Below, piece by piece: positions 54,515-63,314 of a stretch of 64,000 bases of DNA. Both the position numbers and the translations under genes were made by a program. Origin of the DNA: Peribacillus sp. Bi96 (GTDB taxonomy: Bacteria; Bacillota; Bacilli; Bacillales; DSM-1321); assembly GCF_918698115.1 (NCBI RefSeq), contig NZ_CAKKLV010000018.1, positions 47,560 through 111,559 of the forward strand, given 5' to 3'. How positions within the stretch are numbered: position 1 is the first letter of the stretch; each line of letters opens with the position of its first letter. The notes beneath the pieces are model-generated. The model worked only from the letters and a program-made list of their open reading frames with translations. It was not told where the DNA came from and searched no databases.

Positions 54515-54536
54515 ATATAGTTCATTTACAAAAACA

Positions 54537-54575
54537 ACCTGGCTGTCATGTGCACACAAGCCAGGTCGTTTTTTT
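54537..54575 (+). terminator. Terminator of the EamA transporter gene
   Basis: ACCTGGCT and AGCCAGGT enclose a second inner hairpin (TGTGCACA) and are followed by a run of seven T. Confidence 0.85.
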
Positions 54576-54679
54576 ATTTAGCCGGGAAATAGGATTGGTT
54601 CAAAAAAAGTGTTGACACATCCTTTTAAATAACAGATAATTTTGAATATTAATTCTTCCAATTTTGCTGCTTTTGAAAT

Positions 54680-54706
54680 GTTTGAAAAATTCTCTGCCAC
54701 GGGTAT
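54680..54706 (+). promoter_or_regulatory. Sigma-B-type promoter
   Basis: GTTTGA, a 15-nt spacer and GGGTAT upstream of the small stress gene. The spacing is identical to the sigma-B-type promoter at 28942..28968. Confidence 0.65.
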
Positions 54707-54757
54707 AAAAGAAGTAGGTACAACCATCTCATTTAATTAAGAAAGGAAAGATGCAAA

Positions 54758-54892
54758 ATGGTAAAAGTTACAGTAACAGTTGATTTCCAAGGAAAATCTT
54801 ATCAAACTAACGTCCTTACTAAACCGGGTACTAATCAAGAAGAAATTTTACAACTAGCCCTTCATCAAGTAGAAAAACAATGGAAAGCATAA
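54758..54892 (+). CDS. BA3454-family small stress response protein
   Basis: A 44-residue protein (MVKVTVTVDFQGKSYQTNVL ... HQVEKQWKA) with the two-strand, one-helix pattern of the short BA3454 stress family known in the Bacillus cereus group. It has a good ribosome binding site (AAAGGAAAG) and a sigma-B-type promoter 50 nt upstream, which agrees with a stress role. Its function is unknown. A terminator follows at once. Confidence 0.78.
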   Translation: MVKVTVTVDFQGKSYQTNVLTKPGTNQEEILQLALHQVEKQWKA

Positions 54893-54927
54893 AAAAGCAG
54901 GCATCGTAATAGATACCTGCTTTTTTA
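54892..54927 (+). terminator. Terminator of the small stress gene
   Basis: AGCAGGCATC and GATACCTGCT pair with one mismatch and end in TTTTTT. Confidence 0.8.
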
Positions 54928-55074
54928 TTACCTTTTTGATCTAATTTCTAAAATCACTTTTCACATGCACTATAAAGATCCCCTTTACAGATATTCCCTC
55001 CCACTTAAAAGCAATTGTTTTTTCCTTCAATCTGAATAACCAGTAATTTAGAATTACACAATAAAGACTTATAA

Positions 55075-55103
55075 AAAAGACGGTCTTTTTAAGGACCGTC
55101 AAG
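55075..55103 (-). terminator. Terminator, probably of yfmQ before the repeat insertion
   Basis: GACGGTC and GACCGTC form a hairpin followed on the minus strand by TTTTTT. It now lies 250 bp beyond the yfmQ stop because a repeat element separates them. Confidence 0.7.
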
Positions 55104-55159
55104 TTTGTAGACAAAAGGAATCCTATCTAACGGTTAAAACAAAGTTGGTTGGAACGGTT

Positions 55160-55242
55160 GTGCGAGAACTCCTGCGGGAAAAGCGCGTCCAAGGGAGACC
55201 CCTCAGGCGTAAAGGAGCAAGGGGGGCGGAAAGCGAGTGCCT
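55160..55242. repeat. GC-rich dispersed intergenic repeat, copy 2 (inverted)
   Basis: Its reverse complement follows copy 1 at 51125: ACTCGCTTTCCGC, TTACGCCTGA, GGGTCTCCCTTGGACGCG, TTTTCCCGCAGGAGT and CTCGCAC are shared in the same order. Confidence 0.8.
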
Positions 55243-55279
55243 GGAGTGGTAATCTAATTTTTACATACCCTCAAAAAAA

Positions 55280-55324
55280 CTGTAGACAAACTCGATTTTC
55301 ATCGAGTATATCTACAGTCTGAAC
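55280..55324. repeat. Palindromic hairpin repeat, complete copy
   Basis: CTGTAGA...TCTACAG encloses ACTCGAT-TTTC-ATCGAGT, a two-tier palindrome. The same sequence, lacking its outer right arm, lies at 51002..51036. Confidence 0.75.
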
Positions 55325-55356
55325 GCTCATTTTAAGGACCGTCTTCTTTAATGTTT

Positions 55357-55806
55357 TTATACTAAATTTCTTATTAATGGCATGGAATGTTCTTGAAGGC
55401 TATCGGAAAGCAGGCTATAAGAAACTAATTTCTTCTTGTACTGCTTAACTACATCAACATGATCGTTGTAAATGTACACAAATAACCTAACATCCTTTTT
55501 GCCACTTTTAGTATCAATGACTAATGGAGTCCCACTGTTCTCTGGATGTAAAAACAATTGCTCGTTACCCGGGAATATGTGATTTTTCTTTAGAAATCTA
55601 GCTTCATTAAAATAATTTATGACTTGGAGTTTTTTTTCATTTTCCAAGCGTTTTCCGTTAAGGGTTACGATAGAGTTGGCTTCGCTAAGTTCAGAATGCA
55701 GTTTAAATTTGCTCAGAATCCAATTCACTGTATCGGTCGGAAGACAAGAAACTAATATTTTAACCAAACTTAAGATAATTGTTAAAATCAAAACAGGCAA
55801 TGTCAT
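55357..55806 (-). CDS. yfmQ: YfmQ family protein
   Basis: The 149-residue protein has one N-terminal membrane helix (LPVLILTIILSLVKILVSCLP, 3-22) and a soluble domain with NGKRLENEKKLQVINYFNEA, the highly conserved FLHPENSGTPLVIDTKSGKK and VYIYNDHVDVVKQYKKKLVSY. This agrees with B. subtilis YfmQ (about 147 residues), whose function is not known. GCGGAGATG precedes the ATG. Its terminator has been displaced by a repeat element. Confidence 0.85.
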   Translation of the reverse strand: MTLPVLILTIILSLVKILVSCLPTDTVNWILSKFKLHSELSEANSIVTLNGKRLENEKKLQVINYFNEARFLKKNHIFPGNEQLFLHPENSGTPLVIDTKSGKKDVRLFVYIYNDHVDVVKQYKKKLVSYSLLSDSLQEHSMPLIRNLV

Positions 55807-55993
55807 ATTTCATCATCTCCGCTATGGTCTAAATTTATTGGCATATAACTAATTATAACAAAGGGACGGATGGATTTTCATAGAAGATGTGACCGTTCTA
55901 TTAACGTTTCGCTTTTCGTGAACCCCGAAATAAGATCCAATTTTCATGCAGCGAATTAGAAAAATATATACCTCAACCACTGCAATTAAAAGC

Positions 55994-56029
55994 AAAAAAA
56001 CTGGACGTCATGATGACGACCAGTTTTTT
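55994..56029. terminator. Terminator of the qox operon
   Basis: AAAACTGG-A-CGTCA and TGACG-A-CCAGTTTT make a near-perfect long stem with T-runs, 10 nt past the qoxD stop. Confidence 0.9.
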
Positions 56030-56038
56030 CGGAATTGC

Positions 56039-56323
56039 TTATTGATATCCCCAAATCATTGTTAGCATTGTACCGAAAATCGTAACTAATGCAACAAATA
56101 ATCCATAATAAACGTTTGTATAAATCGATGCTTTATCTTCAGACTCTCCTGCATGCATGAACATGACCAATTGAAGTGCTGCTTGCATGAAGGCCGTCAC
56201 AAGCAGGACGATCACTCCCATTTTAAGTGAAAGATCAAACACTATAACTGAAAGTGCAACCAAAGTCAGGACTAGTGAAAAGGCAAATCCCATTACTTGT
56301 CCCCGTGGGAATAATTCTTTCAT
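56039..56323 (-). CDS. qoxD: Cytochrome aa3 quinol oxidase subunit IV
   Basis: QoxD is the small assembly/stability subunit of the heme-copper quinol oxidase. The 94-residue protein has three membrane helices (about 11-31, 35-57, 67-90) and the subunit IV pattern FMQAALQLVMFMHAGE. It is last in qoxABCD and starts 1 nt after qoxC ends. Length is normal. Confidence 0.92.
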   Translation of the reverse strand: MKELFPRGQVMGFAFSLVLTLVALSVIVFDLSLKMGVIVLLVTAFMQAALQLVMFMHAGESEDKASIYTNVYYGLFVALVTIFGTMLTMIWGYQ

Positions 56324-56324
56324 A

Positions 56325-56921
56325 TTACATCATTCCTTTCAGGTAAACGAAACTGAAGATGAAAATCCAGACAACGTCTAAGAAATGCCAGTATAGTGAG
56401 AAGATGAAAGCCTTGTTTGTTGTTTCTGGAGTAAAACCGCGTTTTTTAGTCTGCAGAATGATGAATGTTCCCCAGAACAAACCAAGCGTAACGTGAGCTC
56501 CATGCGTACCTAGCAACGTAAACAAACTAGATAAGAAAGCACTTGTTTGGATCGTTGCTCCTTCATGTACATACTCCACGAATTCGTAGATTTCAACTCC
56601 CAAGAAGCCTAAACCAAGAATAAGAGTGATAACGAAGAAACTTAGCATTGCTTTCTGTTTACCAAGTCTCATTGCATTGATTCCAAGGCCGATGGTAAAA
56701 CTACTTGTTAAAAGGAAAATGGTTTGAAGCATTAGGGTTGGCACTTTAAAAAGTTCTTCCCCTGATGGGCCATTCCCAGTTCCCTCAACTAATACAAAGT
56801 AAGTGGCGAACAGTGTAGCGAAAAGAGCTATTTCTGCTCCCAGGAAAATCCAAAATCCAAAAATCTTTAAGCGATTTTCTTCCGTGCTATATTCTAGTGG
56901 CAGCGAGCTATCTATTTTCAT
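56325..56921 (-). CDS. qoxC: Cytochrome aa3 quinol oxidase subunit III
   Basis: The 198-residue protein has five helices and subunit III motifs: IFGFWIFLGAEIALFATLF, LGTHGAHVTLGLFWG and YWHFLDVVWIFIFS. It supports proton uptake and stability of the catalytic subunit. Its start codon overlaps the qoxB stop by 1 nt, giving tight translational coupling. Confidence 0.95.
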   Translation of the reverse strand: MKIDSSLPLEYSTEENRLKIFGFWIFLGAEIALFATLFATYFVLVEGTGNGPSGEELFKVPTLMLQTIFLLTSSFTIGLGINAMRLGKQKAMLSFFVITLILGLGFLGVEIYEFVEYVHEGATIQTSAFLSSLFTLLGTHGAHVTLGLFWGTFIILQTKKRGFTPETTNKAFIFSLYWHFLDVVWIFIFSFVYLKGMM

Positions 56922-58867
56922 TACTTAGCACCTCGCAATTTATTTTCAGTTTCTTCAATCTCTTCAACGGAGATATAACGTCCGTGATCTTTTTCGAATG
57001 AACGAAGCGTCATACAAGCAAAGATTCCGATTGTTGCAATGATTGCAATGATCCACATGCTGAATACCATCGCAAAGCCCCAAACGAAGAAGATACAACT
57101 CAGGATAAATGGCACGCCGCTGTTATTTGGCATATGAATCTTTTCTATTTTACCGCTGAATAATTTAAAGCCCTTTTTCTTAGAATCCCAGAAGGCTTCC
57201 GTAGAATCAACTGTTGGTACAACGGCAAAGTTGTATTCAGGAATTGGTGTATGCGTTGCCCACTCTAGAGAACGTGCATCCCATGGATCGTTTGAAATAT
57301 TTCTTGATGCATAACGAGTGCTCCAATAAATGTTGTACAAAATTAAAGCAAAACCTATTGCTAAGCCAATCGCTCCAACGAAAGAGAGCATATTCAATGG
57401 ACCATAGCCCGTTGATTCAGAGTACGTGTACATACGACGTGCTTGCCCATCTAAACCAGTGATGAACATCGGGAAGAATGTTACGTTAAAGCTTATTGTA
57501 ATGAACCAAAACGACCATTTCCCAATCTTTTCGCTCAACATGAAACCGAACATTTTTGGCCACCAGTACGTAAAACCAGCAAGTACGGCAAATACAGTAC
57601 CTGGAATCAATACGTAGTGGAAATGAGCTACTAAGAACATTGTATTATGGTATTGGTAGTCAGCACTTGCCATCGCAAGCATAACTCCCGTTACCCCACC
57701 GAGTGTGAAAATCGGAATGAAAGCTAAAGAGTAAAGCATTGGGACGGTAAAAACGATTTTACCTTTCCAAAGTGTGAACAACCAGTTGAATATCTTAACA
57801 CCGGTCGGTACGGCAATTGCCATCGTTGTGATGGAGAAGATACCGTTAACCATTGCACCGTGACCCATTGTATAGAAATGGTGAGCCCATACAACGAAAG
57901 AAAGAGTAGAAATAGCTACCATGGAGATAACCATCGAATTATACCCGTATAGGTTCCGGCGTGCAAAAGTTGAAATGATTTCACTGTAAATACCGAATGC
58001 AGGTAGAATGACTATATAAACTTCAGGATGTCCCCATACCCAGAACAAGTTTGCCCAAAGCATATCACTACCGCCATTAGCCATTGCAAAGAATTGAGTT
58101 CCGAATAGGCGATCCATTGTCATCAACGCAAGAGCAACCGTTAATACAGGGAAAGCGAAAACGATAATAAAGTTTGTTATCAAAATGGACCATGTGAACA
58201 TTGGCATTTTCATTAAACTCATGCCAGGTGCTCTCATTTTCAAGATGGTTACGATAAAGTTGATACCAGTCAGTAATGTACCGATACCAGCAATCTGAAT
58301 CGCAATCGCGTAATAGTTCGAACCGACTGATTCAGCGAATTCGTTACCTGCCAGTGGGAAGTAAGAAGTCCAACCTGCATCAGGAGAACCACCGACTACG
58401 AAAGAGATGTTAAATAACATCGCACCCATAAAGAATAACCAGAAGCTTACTGCGTTTAGACGTGGGAATGCTACGTCACGCGCTCCAACTTGTAATGGTG
58501 TAACAATGTTCATTAACCCAATAATAAATGGCATAGCCATGAACAGGATCATGACAACCCCGTGTGTTGTAAAGATTTCATTATAATGCTGTCCATCCAA
58601 CAAACCGTTATCTGGAACAGCCGTTTGAGCACGCATCATGAGGGCATCTGCGCCACCACGGAAAAGCATAAGTAATGCTGACAAGATGTACATGATACCA
58701 ATCCGTTTATGGTCAACTGTTGTTAACCATTCACGCCATAAGTAACCCCATTTTTTAAAATAGGTAATTCCGGCAACAACCGCGATCATGGTCAAGCCAA
58801 TAGCAATCATGGATGCATAAATTGCAGGACTTGGGTGAGGTACGGCAAATCGATCAAAGTAATCCAT
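56921..58867 (-). CDS. qoxB: Cytochrome aa3 quinol oxidase subunit I
   Basis: QoxB carries low-spin heme a, heme a3 and CuB and reduces oxygen to water while pumping protons. The 648-residue protein has about 14-15 helices. Key residues visible are the heme a ligand in YNEIFTTHGVVMILF, the CuB His and cross-linked Tyr in WVWGHPEVYI, the CuB pair in VWAHHFYTMG, and the twin heme histidines in FLVAHFHYVLI. The GHPEVY K-channel glutamate-tyrosine set is intact. Ribosome binding site AAAGGAG. Confidence 0.96.
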   Translation of the reverse strand: MDYFDRFAVPHPSPAIYASMIAIGLTMIAVVAGITYFKKWGYLWREWLTTVDHKRIGIMYILSALLMLFRGGADALMMRAQTAVPDNGLLDGQHYNEIFTTHGVVMILFMAMPFIIGLMNIVTPLQVGARDVAFPRLNAVSFWLFFMGAMLFNISFVVGGSPDAGWTSYFPLAGNEFAESVGSNYYAIAIQIAGIGTLLTGINFIVTILKMRAPGMSLMKMPMFTWSILITNFIIVFAFPVLTVALALMTMDRLFGTQFFAMANGGSDMLWANLFWVWGHPEVYIVILPAFGIYSEIISTFARRNLYGYNSMVISMVAISTLSFVVWAHHFYTMGHGAMVNGIFSITTMAIAVPTGVKIFNWLFTLWKGKIVFTVPMLYSLAFIPIFTLGGVTGVMLAMASADYQYHNTMFLVAHFHYVLIPGTVFAVLAGFTYWWPKMFGFMLSEKIGKWSFWFITISFNVTFFPMFITGLDGQARRMYTYSESTGYGPLNMLSFVGAIGLAIGFALILYNIYWSTRYASRNISNDPWDARSLEWATHTPIPEYNFAVVPTVDSTEAFWDSKKKGFKLFSGKIEKIHMPNNSGVPFILSCIFFVWGFAMVFSMWIIAIIATIGIFACMTLRSFEKDHGRYISVEEIEETENKLRGAK

Positions 58868-58942
58868 ACTTTTGTGACTCCTTTCAGGAAAATATTCCTT
58901 ATCGTGTAAAACTAGTAGTTTAATAGAACGTGAGTTAAAACC

Positions 58943-59872
58943 TTAATGATTGCTGTGTTCTGAATGTCCCTCGTGTGAATCTTTGCTGGACTCCTCAGAA
59001 TCAGTTTTTTCAGTATCAGATGTTCCGTGGTGATGACCTGAATTTTCACCCTCTGGAGCTGGAGAAAACTTCAAGTGAGTCCCAGTGAACGTGGATTGCC
59101 CCACATGACCTGGTTCTAATAATTCATTGAATTTATCCTCAGTAATTGGTTTAGCCGTAGCTTTAATTTCATCTACCCACTTATCGTATTCTTTTGTAGG
59201 CAATACATTAACGTTGAACGTTTGCTGAGCAAAACCTGAACCACTGAAGTTTGAATTTCGACCCATATACTCCCCTGGCACATCAGCAGCTAAATGCAAC
59301 GTGGTAACCATGTCGGACATCGCGTATTTTTGTCCACCAAGTTGTGGAATCCAGAAACTGGCGATTGGACCGAATGAGTATAGTTTAAATTCAATTGGCC
59401 GATCAGTCGGTAAAAACAAATAGTTAACTGTTTCTATGTCTTCTTCCGGATAACTAAAATGCCACTTCCAGTTAGAAGATGAAGCGTAGATAACTAATGG
59501 TTCTTGTTTTTCGTAACCTTTCGGTGTTGCCTCAACTTCATTTGTTGTTTTTACAGTAACAACTGAAAGGAAAGCAACGATTAAAATTGGAATCGCAACC
59601 CAAATTATTTCAAGAACCTTACTTCCTTCAATATGAGGTGGTTCATAATCATCACTCTGTTTGGAAGCACGATATTTCAATATCATAAGGACATACAGTA
59701 CGACAACGACAAGAACGACAAAGGCCATTGTCCAGATCGATATCATAATAACATTTGCTTGTGTTGCAGCTACTGGCCCTTTAGGGTCCAAGACCATTAA
59801 TGGGTTATCGCAACCAGTTAGTACAGTTGCAATAGTAAAAAGTATAGTTAATAAAGCCCATTTCATTTTCAT
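58943..59872 (-). CDS. qoxA: Cytochrome aa3 quinol oxidase subunit II
   Basis: The 309-residue lipoprotein has a signal peptide with lipobox LTGC (Cys 20), two membrane helices (about 39-65 and 87-108) and an outer cupredoxin domain. The CuA motif CxxxC is absent, as expected in quinol rather than cytochrome c oxidases; the YASSSNWKWHFSYPEE and FGPIASFWIPQLGGQKY stretches are typical of QoxA. The C-terminus is an unusual acidic, histidine-rich tail (GHHHGTSDTE ... HEGHSEHSNH). First gene of qoxABCD; GAAAGGGG precedes ATG. Confidence 0.94.
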   Translation of the reverse strand: MKMKWALLTILFTIATVLTGCDNPLMVLDPKGPVAATQANVIMISIWTMAFVVLVVVVLYVLMILKYRASKQSDDYEPPHIEGSKVLEIIWVAIPILIVAFLSVVTVKTTNEVEATPKGYEKQEPLVIYASSSNWKWHFSYPEEDIETVNYLFLPTDRPIEFKLYSFGPIASFWIPQLGGQKYAMSDMVTTLHLAADVPGEYMGRNSNFSGSGFAQQTFNVNVLPTKEYDKWVDEIKATAKPITEDKFNELLEPGHVGQSTFTGTHLKFSPAPEGENSGHHHGTSDTEKTDSEESSKDSHEGHSEHSNH

Positions 59873-60422
59873 AGTACTACCCCTTTCTTACATATTAAAA
59901 TTCCTATTGGTAATTATTCGGATAAAGTGTTACCATATTCACAAATACCGACATACCAATATTAATCCCAAGTGTTAAAAAAGACAATACAAAGTGACAT
60001 CTGTCACATAAAGTTCATGAAAGAGCAGTAAGAAGATGGTAATTGACCTGAAATGTTCGAAAACCTAGCGCAAATGAAATATAATAGGAATTTATAATCT
60101 ATTCCCGCAAAGGTCTACATACTGTTATAGCTATTTACAGCTGTTCCCTATCTTATTTTAATATAATGAGTTATAATTTCACCTTATAATTTCGTACATC
60201 ATTAGTCCCTTTATAAGCCCTAATGAATACACTTTTATTTACATCTTGAATTAAACACGAAGAGTAAGTAAATGAAGGGTTAATATAATTGAAGAAAAAC
60301 AAATTTAATTCCTTTAAATAGCCACATGCACAAAATTCCTACAACGGATCTGTTGATGCAAATAATAAAGCCACCCACACAACCGTAAGTTCAGTACATT
60401 ATATCCACCGGTTTTGGGTAAC
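59873..60422. other. Intergenic region upstream of qoxA
   Basis: This AT-rich 550-nt stretch carries the qox promoter region. A small direct repeat TTATAATTTCACC/TTATAATTTCG (60170-60193) is the only structure noticed. No gene, riboswitch or clear operator was recognised. Confidence 0.4.
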
Positions 60423-60459
60423 AAAAAAAAAAGCAGGGTGTCAAATTGACACCCTGCTT
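60423..60459 (-). terminator. Terminator overlapping the end of the small membrane protein gene
   Basis: AAGCAGGGTGTCA and TGACACCCTGCTT form a 13-bp stem followed by T-runs on the minus strand; the stop codon lies in the stem. Confidence 0.88.
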
Positions 60460-60746
60460 CTTTTTGCTTTGGCCTTTGTTTTGATTTTTATGATTTTGGT
60501 CGTTTCCGGTTCAACTCTTTCACCCTTATGAGTGTTCATCACCATTTCTTCTGTCAGGACAAAAAATATGCCAACTAGAAAAATGGCAGCTGCGCTTAAT
60601 GTGATAGCCATTCCAACAGCGGTTAAAATATAATCTTTATTGTAATCGCTTACAAAAAAACTTAAGGAAAAAATGATCATCCCGATTACACACCCTGTGC
60701 CTGATACCCATTTCACTGCATCTAACATCTTCTGATTAGCTTTCAT
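60441..60746 (-). CDS. Hypothetical two-helix membrane protein
   Basis: I do not recognise the family. The 101-residue product has two membrane helices (about 16-34 and 41-64; ITLSAAAIFLVGIFFVL) and a basic C-terminal tail (IIKIKTKAKAKRSR). The ribosome binding site AAAGGGGATGAA is good and a strong terminator ends the unit, so it is a real gene. Its strand agrees with the qox operon downstream, but the two are separate units. Confidence 0.75.
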   Translation of the reverse strand: MKANQKMLDAVKWVSGTGCVIGMIIFSLSFFVSDYNKDYILTAVGMAITLSAAAIFLVGIFFVLTEEMVMNTHKGERVEPETTKIIKIKTKAKAKRSRVSI

Positions 60747-60970
60747 TATTTCATCCCCTTTCTTTCTATTTTATGACAATTCACAAATTTGTCAAACTTT
60801 TTATAATTTTCAATATATTCTCAATGAAAACCTTGACAAATTAAACTGATTACACCAGGCTTTTAGGTATTTAAGACTATACGGAAAATTAATAAAACAG
60901 GATAAATACACTATCATTTTTCCCTATATTATCCTTTTCTATACCATTTCTTTTACTATCATTTACAAAG

Positions 60971-60997
60971 AAAAAACCCCTGAAGCATATCAGGGGT
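60971..60997 (-). terminator. Terminator of the HtrA-like protease gene
   Basis: ACCCCTGA and TCAGGGGT pair and are followed on the minus strand by TTTTTT, 11 nt past the stop. Confidence 0.9.
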
Positions 60998-61008
60998 CAA
61001 ACTACATT

Positions 61009-62244
61009 CTATGATTTCTGTAATGTTATCGTTACCGTTTTCTCTTCCGTCCCCCTATACACCTTAACCTTTACTTTATCGCCGATTTTCTTATTTGTGT
61101 ATAAGTGTTTCCTTAATTCTGCAGCGGAATTGATTTTCGTTCCATCAATCTCCACGATGATGTCCTGTTGCTTAAGACCTCCATTCGCTGCAGCCGATCC
61201 TGATTCTATGCTCGTAATCATCACACCTGTTTTTGCAGCTTCAGGTATATTTTGAAGGGAATACTGCGGCAGCTCTTCTATACTTGCCAGACTCACTCCT
61301 AAATAAGGCCGTGTGATTTTTCCGTTTTCAATAAGCTCCGTTACAATTGGAATTACATCATTGCTCGGTATGGCAAACCCTAGGCCTTCGACACCGCTTT
61401 CGGAGATTTTCAGACTGTTTATGCCGATTACTTCGCCAGCCGTGTTGATCAATGCACCACCGCTATTGCCAGGGTTAATCGCCGCATCCGTTTGAAGGAC
61501 ATCCAGTTCCCACTCCCCGTCCGATGTATCGACTGAAATGGAGCGCCCGGTCGCACTGACGATCCCTTGAGTAACAGAACGTGAAAAATCAAGTCCAAGA
61601 GGGTTACCAATGGCCAATACTTCTTCGCCTGGACGTATGCTATCTGAATCCCCGAAATTAATTCCCTCTGGTGCTTTCGAGGCATCGATTGTCAAAACCG
61701 CCAGGTCCGTCAAAGCATCAGCGCCGACAACCTCTGCCGTCGCCTTTTGTCCATCATACAATGAAATTTCGACTTCCTTAGCACCTTCGATTACATGATT
61801 GTTCGTGATGATATAAGCCTTCCCATTATCTTTTTTATAAATGACCCCTGAACCAGTGCCGCTCTCAACCGTTTCACTTTTCGTGCTTTGCTGCTGGAAG
61901 GGGTACTGATTTTGCACCTCTTGTAAATTCACGACCCCTACGATCGATTTGGAAGCTGATTCAACCATATCTGCCCGATCGTTTGAATCTGAACTTGTCG
62001 ATAACTTTTCTGCATTGACACTTCTATTCTTTTCCACGCTTTCCGTTTGCTCTACCCCTGCCGTTTGGGTTGACTCATTCATTGAGTTTTTCCCTTGATC
62101 AATAAAGTCCCCGCCAAATACAAATACAGAAGAAGTAACCATGGAAGCAATTGTCCCAGAAACAAGGCTAGTTAGCCAAAGAGATTTGCCCTTTTTCCGT
62201 TCTTCCTTCACCCTGACTTGCTCATCACCTTCATAATTCTCCAT
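61009..62244 (-). CDS. HtrA/DegP-like membrane-anchored serine protease
   Basis: The 411-residue protein degrades or refolds damaged exported proteins. It has a short cytoplasmic N-terminus, one membrane helix (about 22-44), a Ser/Thr-rich linker, a trypsin-like domain with the triad His 150 (ITNNHVIEG), Asp 180 (LTDLAVL) and Ser 261 (INPGNSGGAL), and one C-terminal PDZ domain (about 315-405; SGSAAANGGLKQQDIIVEIDG). This is the layout of Bacillus HtrA, HtrB and HtrC (YyxA); which one is not decidable. No CssRS genes are near. Confidence 0.92.
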   Translation of the reverse strand: MENYEGDEQVRVKEERKKGKSLWLTSLVSGTIASMVTSSVFVFGGDFIDQGKNSMNESTQTAGVEQTESVEKNRSVNAEKLSTSSDSNDRADMVESASKSIVGVVNLQEVQNQYPFQQQSTKSETVESGTGSGVIYKKDNGKAYIITNNHVIEGAKEVEISLYDGQKATAEVVGADALTDLAVLTIDASKAPEGINFGDSDSIRPGEEVLAIGNPLGLDFSRSVTQGIVSATGRSISVDTSDGEWELDVLQTDAAINPGNSGGALINTAGEVIGINSLKISESGVEGLGFAIPSNDVIPIVTELIENGKITRPYLGVSLASIEELPQYSLQNIPEAAKTGVMITSIESGSAAANGGLKQQDIIVEIDGTKINSAAELRKHLYTNKKIGDKVKVKVYRGTEEKTVTITLQKS

Positions 62245-62397
62245 CTTAATCCCTCCTATGAATGTCCTTTACTTGCTTCAATCATAAACAGGAAATATTA
62301 AAAAATTCTTAAGAAATAAAGAAAGAGTCAACTTTTTTAAAAAAATAGGTTTTTCCATCGAATCCTGCTACGTTCATGTCGCCTAATCACAAAATAA

Positions 62398-62424
62398 AGA
62401 GACCTCAACAGGGCCCCTTTTCAA
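62398..62424 (-). terminator. Possible terminator of the TPR lipoprotein gene
   Basis: Minus-strand GGGGCCCT and AGGTCTC pair with G-U wobbles and one bulge, followed by TTTATTTT. Confidence 0.5.
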
Positions 62425-62443
62425 TTCGACCATTCAATTATCC

Positions 62444-63145
62444 TTACATGACTTCATAAACTTCTTTTGTCTTCTTATTCACGCCATACCGGCCCCAAAT
62501 AGCATTGTGGCCACTTTTCTGACTGCTATCCATTTCGAACACTTGAAAAATGTAATTTCCCTTTTTGTCATCATGATCATATTCGATTTGCAAATGCGGA
62601 AAGTTTTCCATGTCCACGTAATCTTTAACAAGTTTCTCCGCTTGAGATTTACTTAATGTACTACCTGACCCCTTACTCCCTTCTTTTCCTTTTGTATCCA
62701 TTGCCGCCTTATCATCTATTTTGGATGTAATGGTCCCGTCCTCATTTGCTTCCTCAACCTGCTCCGCTTCATCATTCCCCTCTGCTGTTTCTATCGTGGC
62801 AGAATCTGATACCGGATGCATGTCCCCCGCCTTTAAAACCATCCGTTTACCTTCCTGGTATTTTGCCTTATATGCGGTTGCTTCTTCAAAATCTCTTTTG
62901 GCCGAATCAAAATCCTGTTCGTCGTATTTCTTCATTCCACTCGCCAGAAAACCTGAAAGATCCATTAACTCTCTTGATTCCGGTGTTTTTGCTTCTTTAT
63001 AAGCTAATTCAAATGCCTCGTGGGCTTCTACATAATTCTCCTCATTCAACTGACTTTTCCCTAAATCCATATTGGAATCATAATTCCTGGTTACGCATCC
63101 TGAAGTAATCAACACCAAAAAAATAACCATGATTGATCTCTTCAC
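62444..63145 (-). CDS. Lipoprotein with TPR-like repeats
   Basis: The 233-residue product begins with a lipoprotein signal (FLVLITSGC, lipidated Cys near residue 17). Two TPR-like repeats follow (NYVEAHEAFELAYKEA and DFDSAKRDFEEATAY), then an acidic Gln/Glu/Asp-rich linker and a C-terminal domain of about 70 residues (SKSQAEKLVKDYVDM ... GRYGVNKKTKEVYEV), similar in pattern to small domains that end many Bacillus lipoproteins. Function is unknown; envelope protein binding is likely. The frame is open to 63181, but GTG 63145 is 6 nt after AGGAGG. Confidence 0.75.
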   Translation of the reverse strand: MKRSIMVIFLVLITSGCVTRNYDSNMDLGKSQLNEENYVEAHEAFELAYKEAKTPESRELMDLSGFLASGMKKYDEQDFDSAKRDFEEATAYKAKYQEGKRMVLKAGDMHPVSDSATIETAEGNDEAEQVEEANEDGTITSKIDDKAAMDTKGKEGSKGSGSTLSKSQAEKLVKDYVDMENFPHLQIEYDHDDKKGNYIFQVFEMDSSQKSGHNAIWGRYGVNKKTKEVYEVM

Positions 63146-63314
63146 TATATCCCTCCTCACTTTCCCAAAGTACTCTTCCATATTATTCTAATCTTAAACC
63201 ATTTTATTAGAAATCCGATACCTCAATTTCATTAAGGAAATGTTTACTTTTATGATTAACTTTTTACAAATAGTGGTACAGCATCAATAAACGTATGAAA
63301 GGATGATGTGCAGA

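Larger units (their letters stand above)
55087..55343. mobile_element. Repeat element inserted in a terminator, flanked by a 14-bp duplication
   Basis: The 14-mer TTTTAAGGACCGTC occurs at 55087..55100 and again at 55330..55343. The 229 bp between hold the GC-rich repeat copy 2 (55160..55242) and the palindrome CTGTAGACAAACTCGAT ... TCTACAG (55280..55317). The 14-mer is one arm of a terminator hairpin, so the element seems to have inserted there with target duplication. It encodes no protein. Confidence 0.7.
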
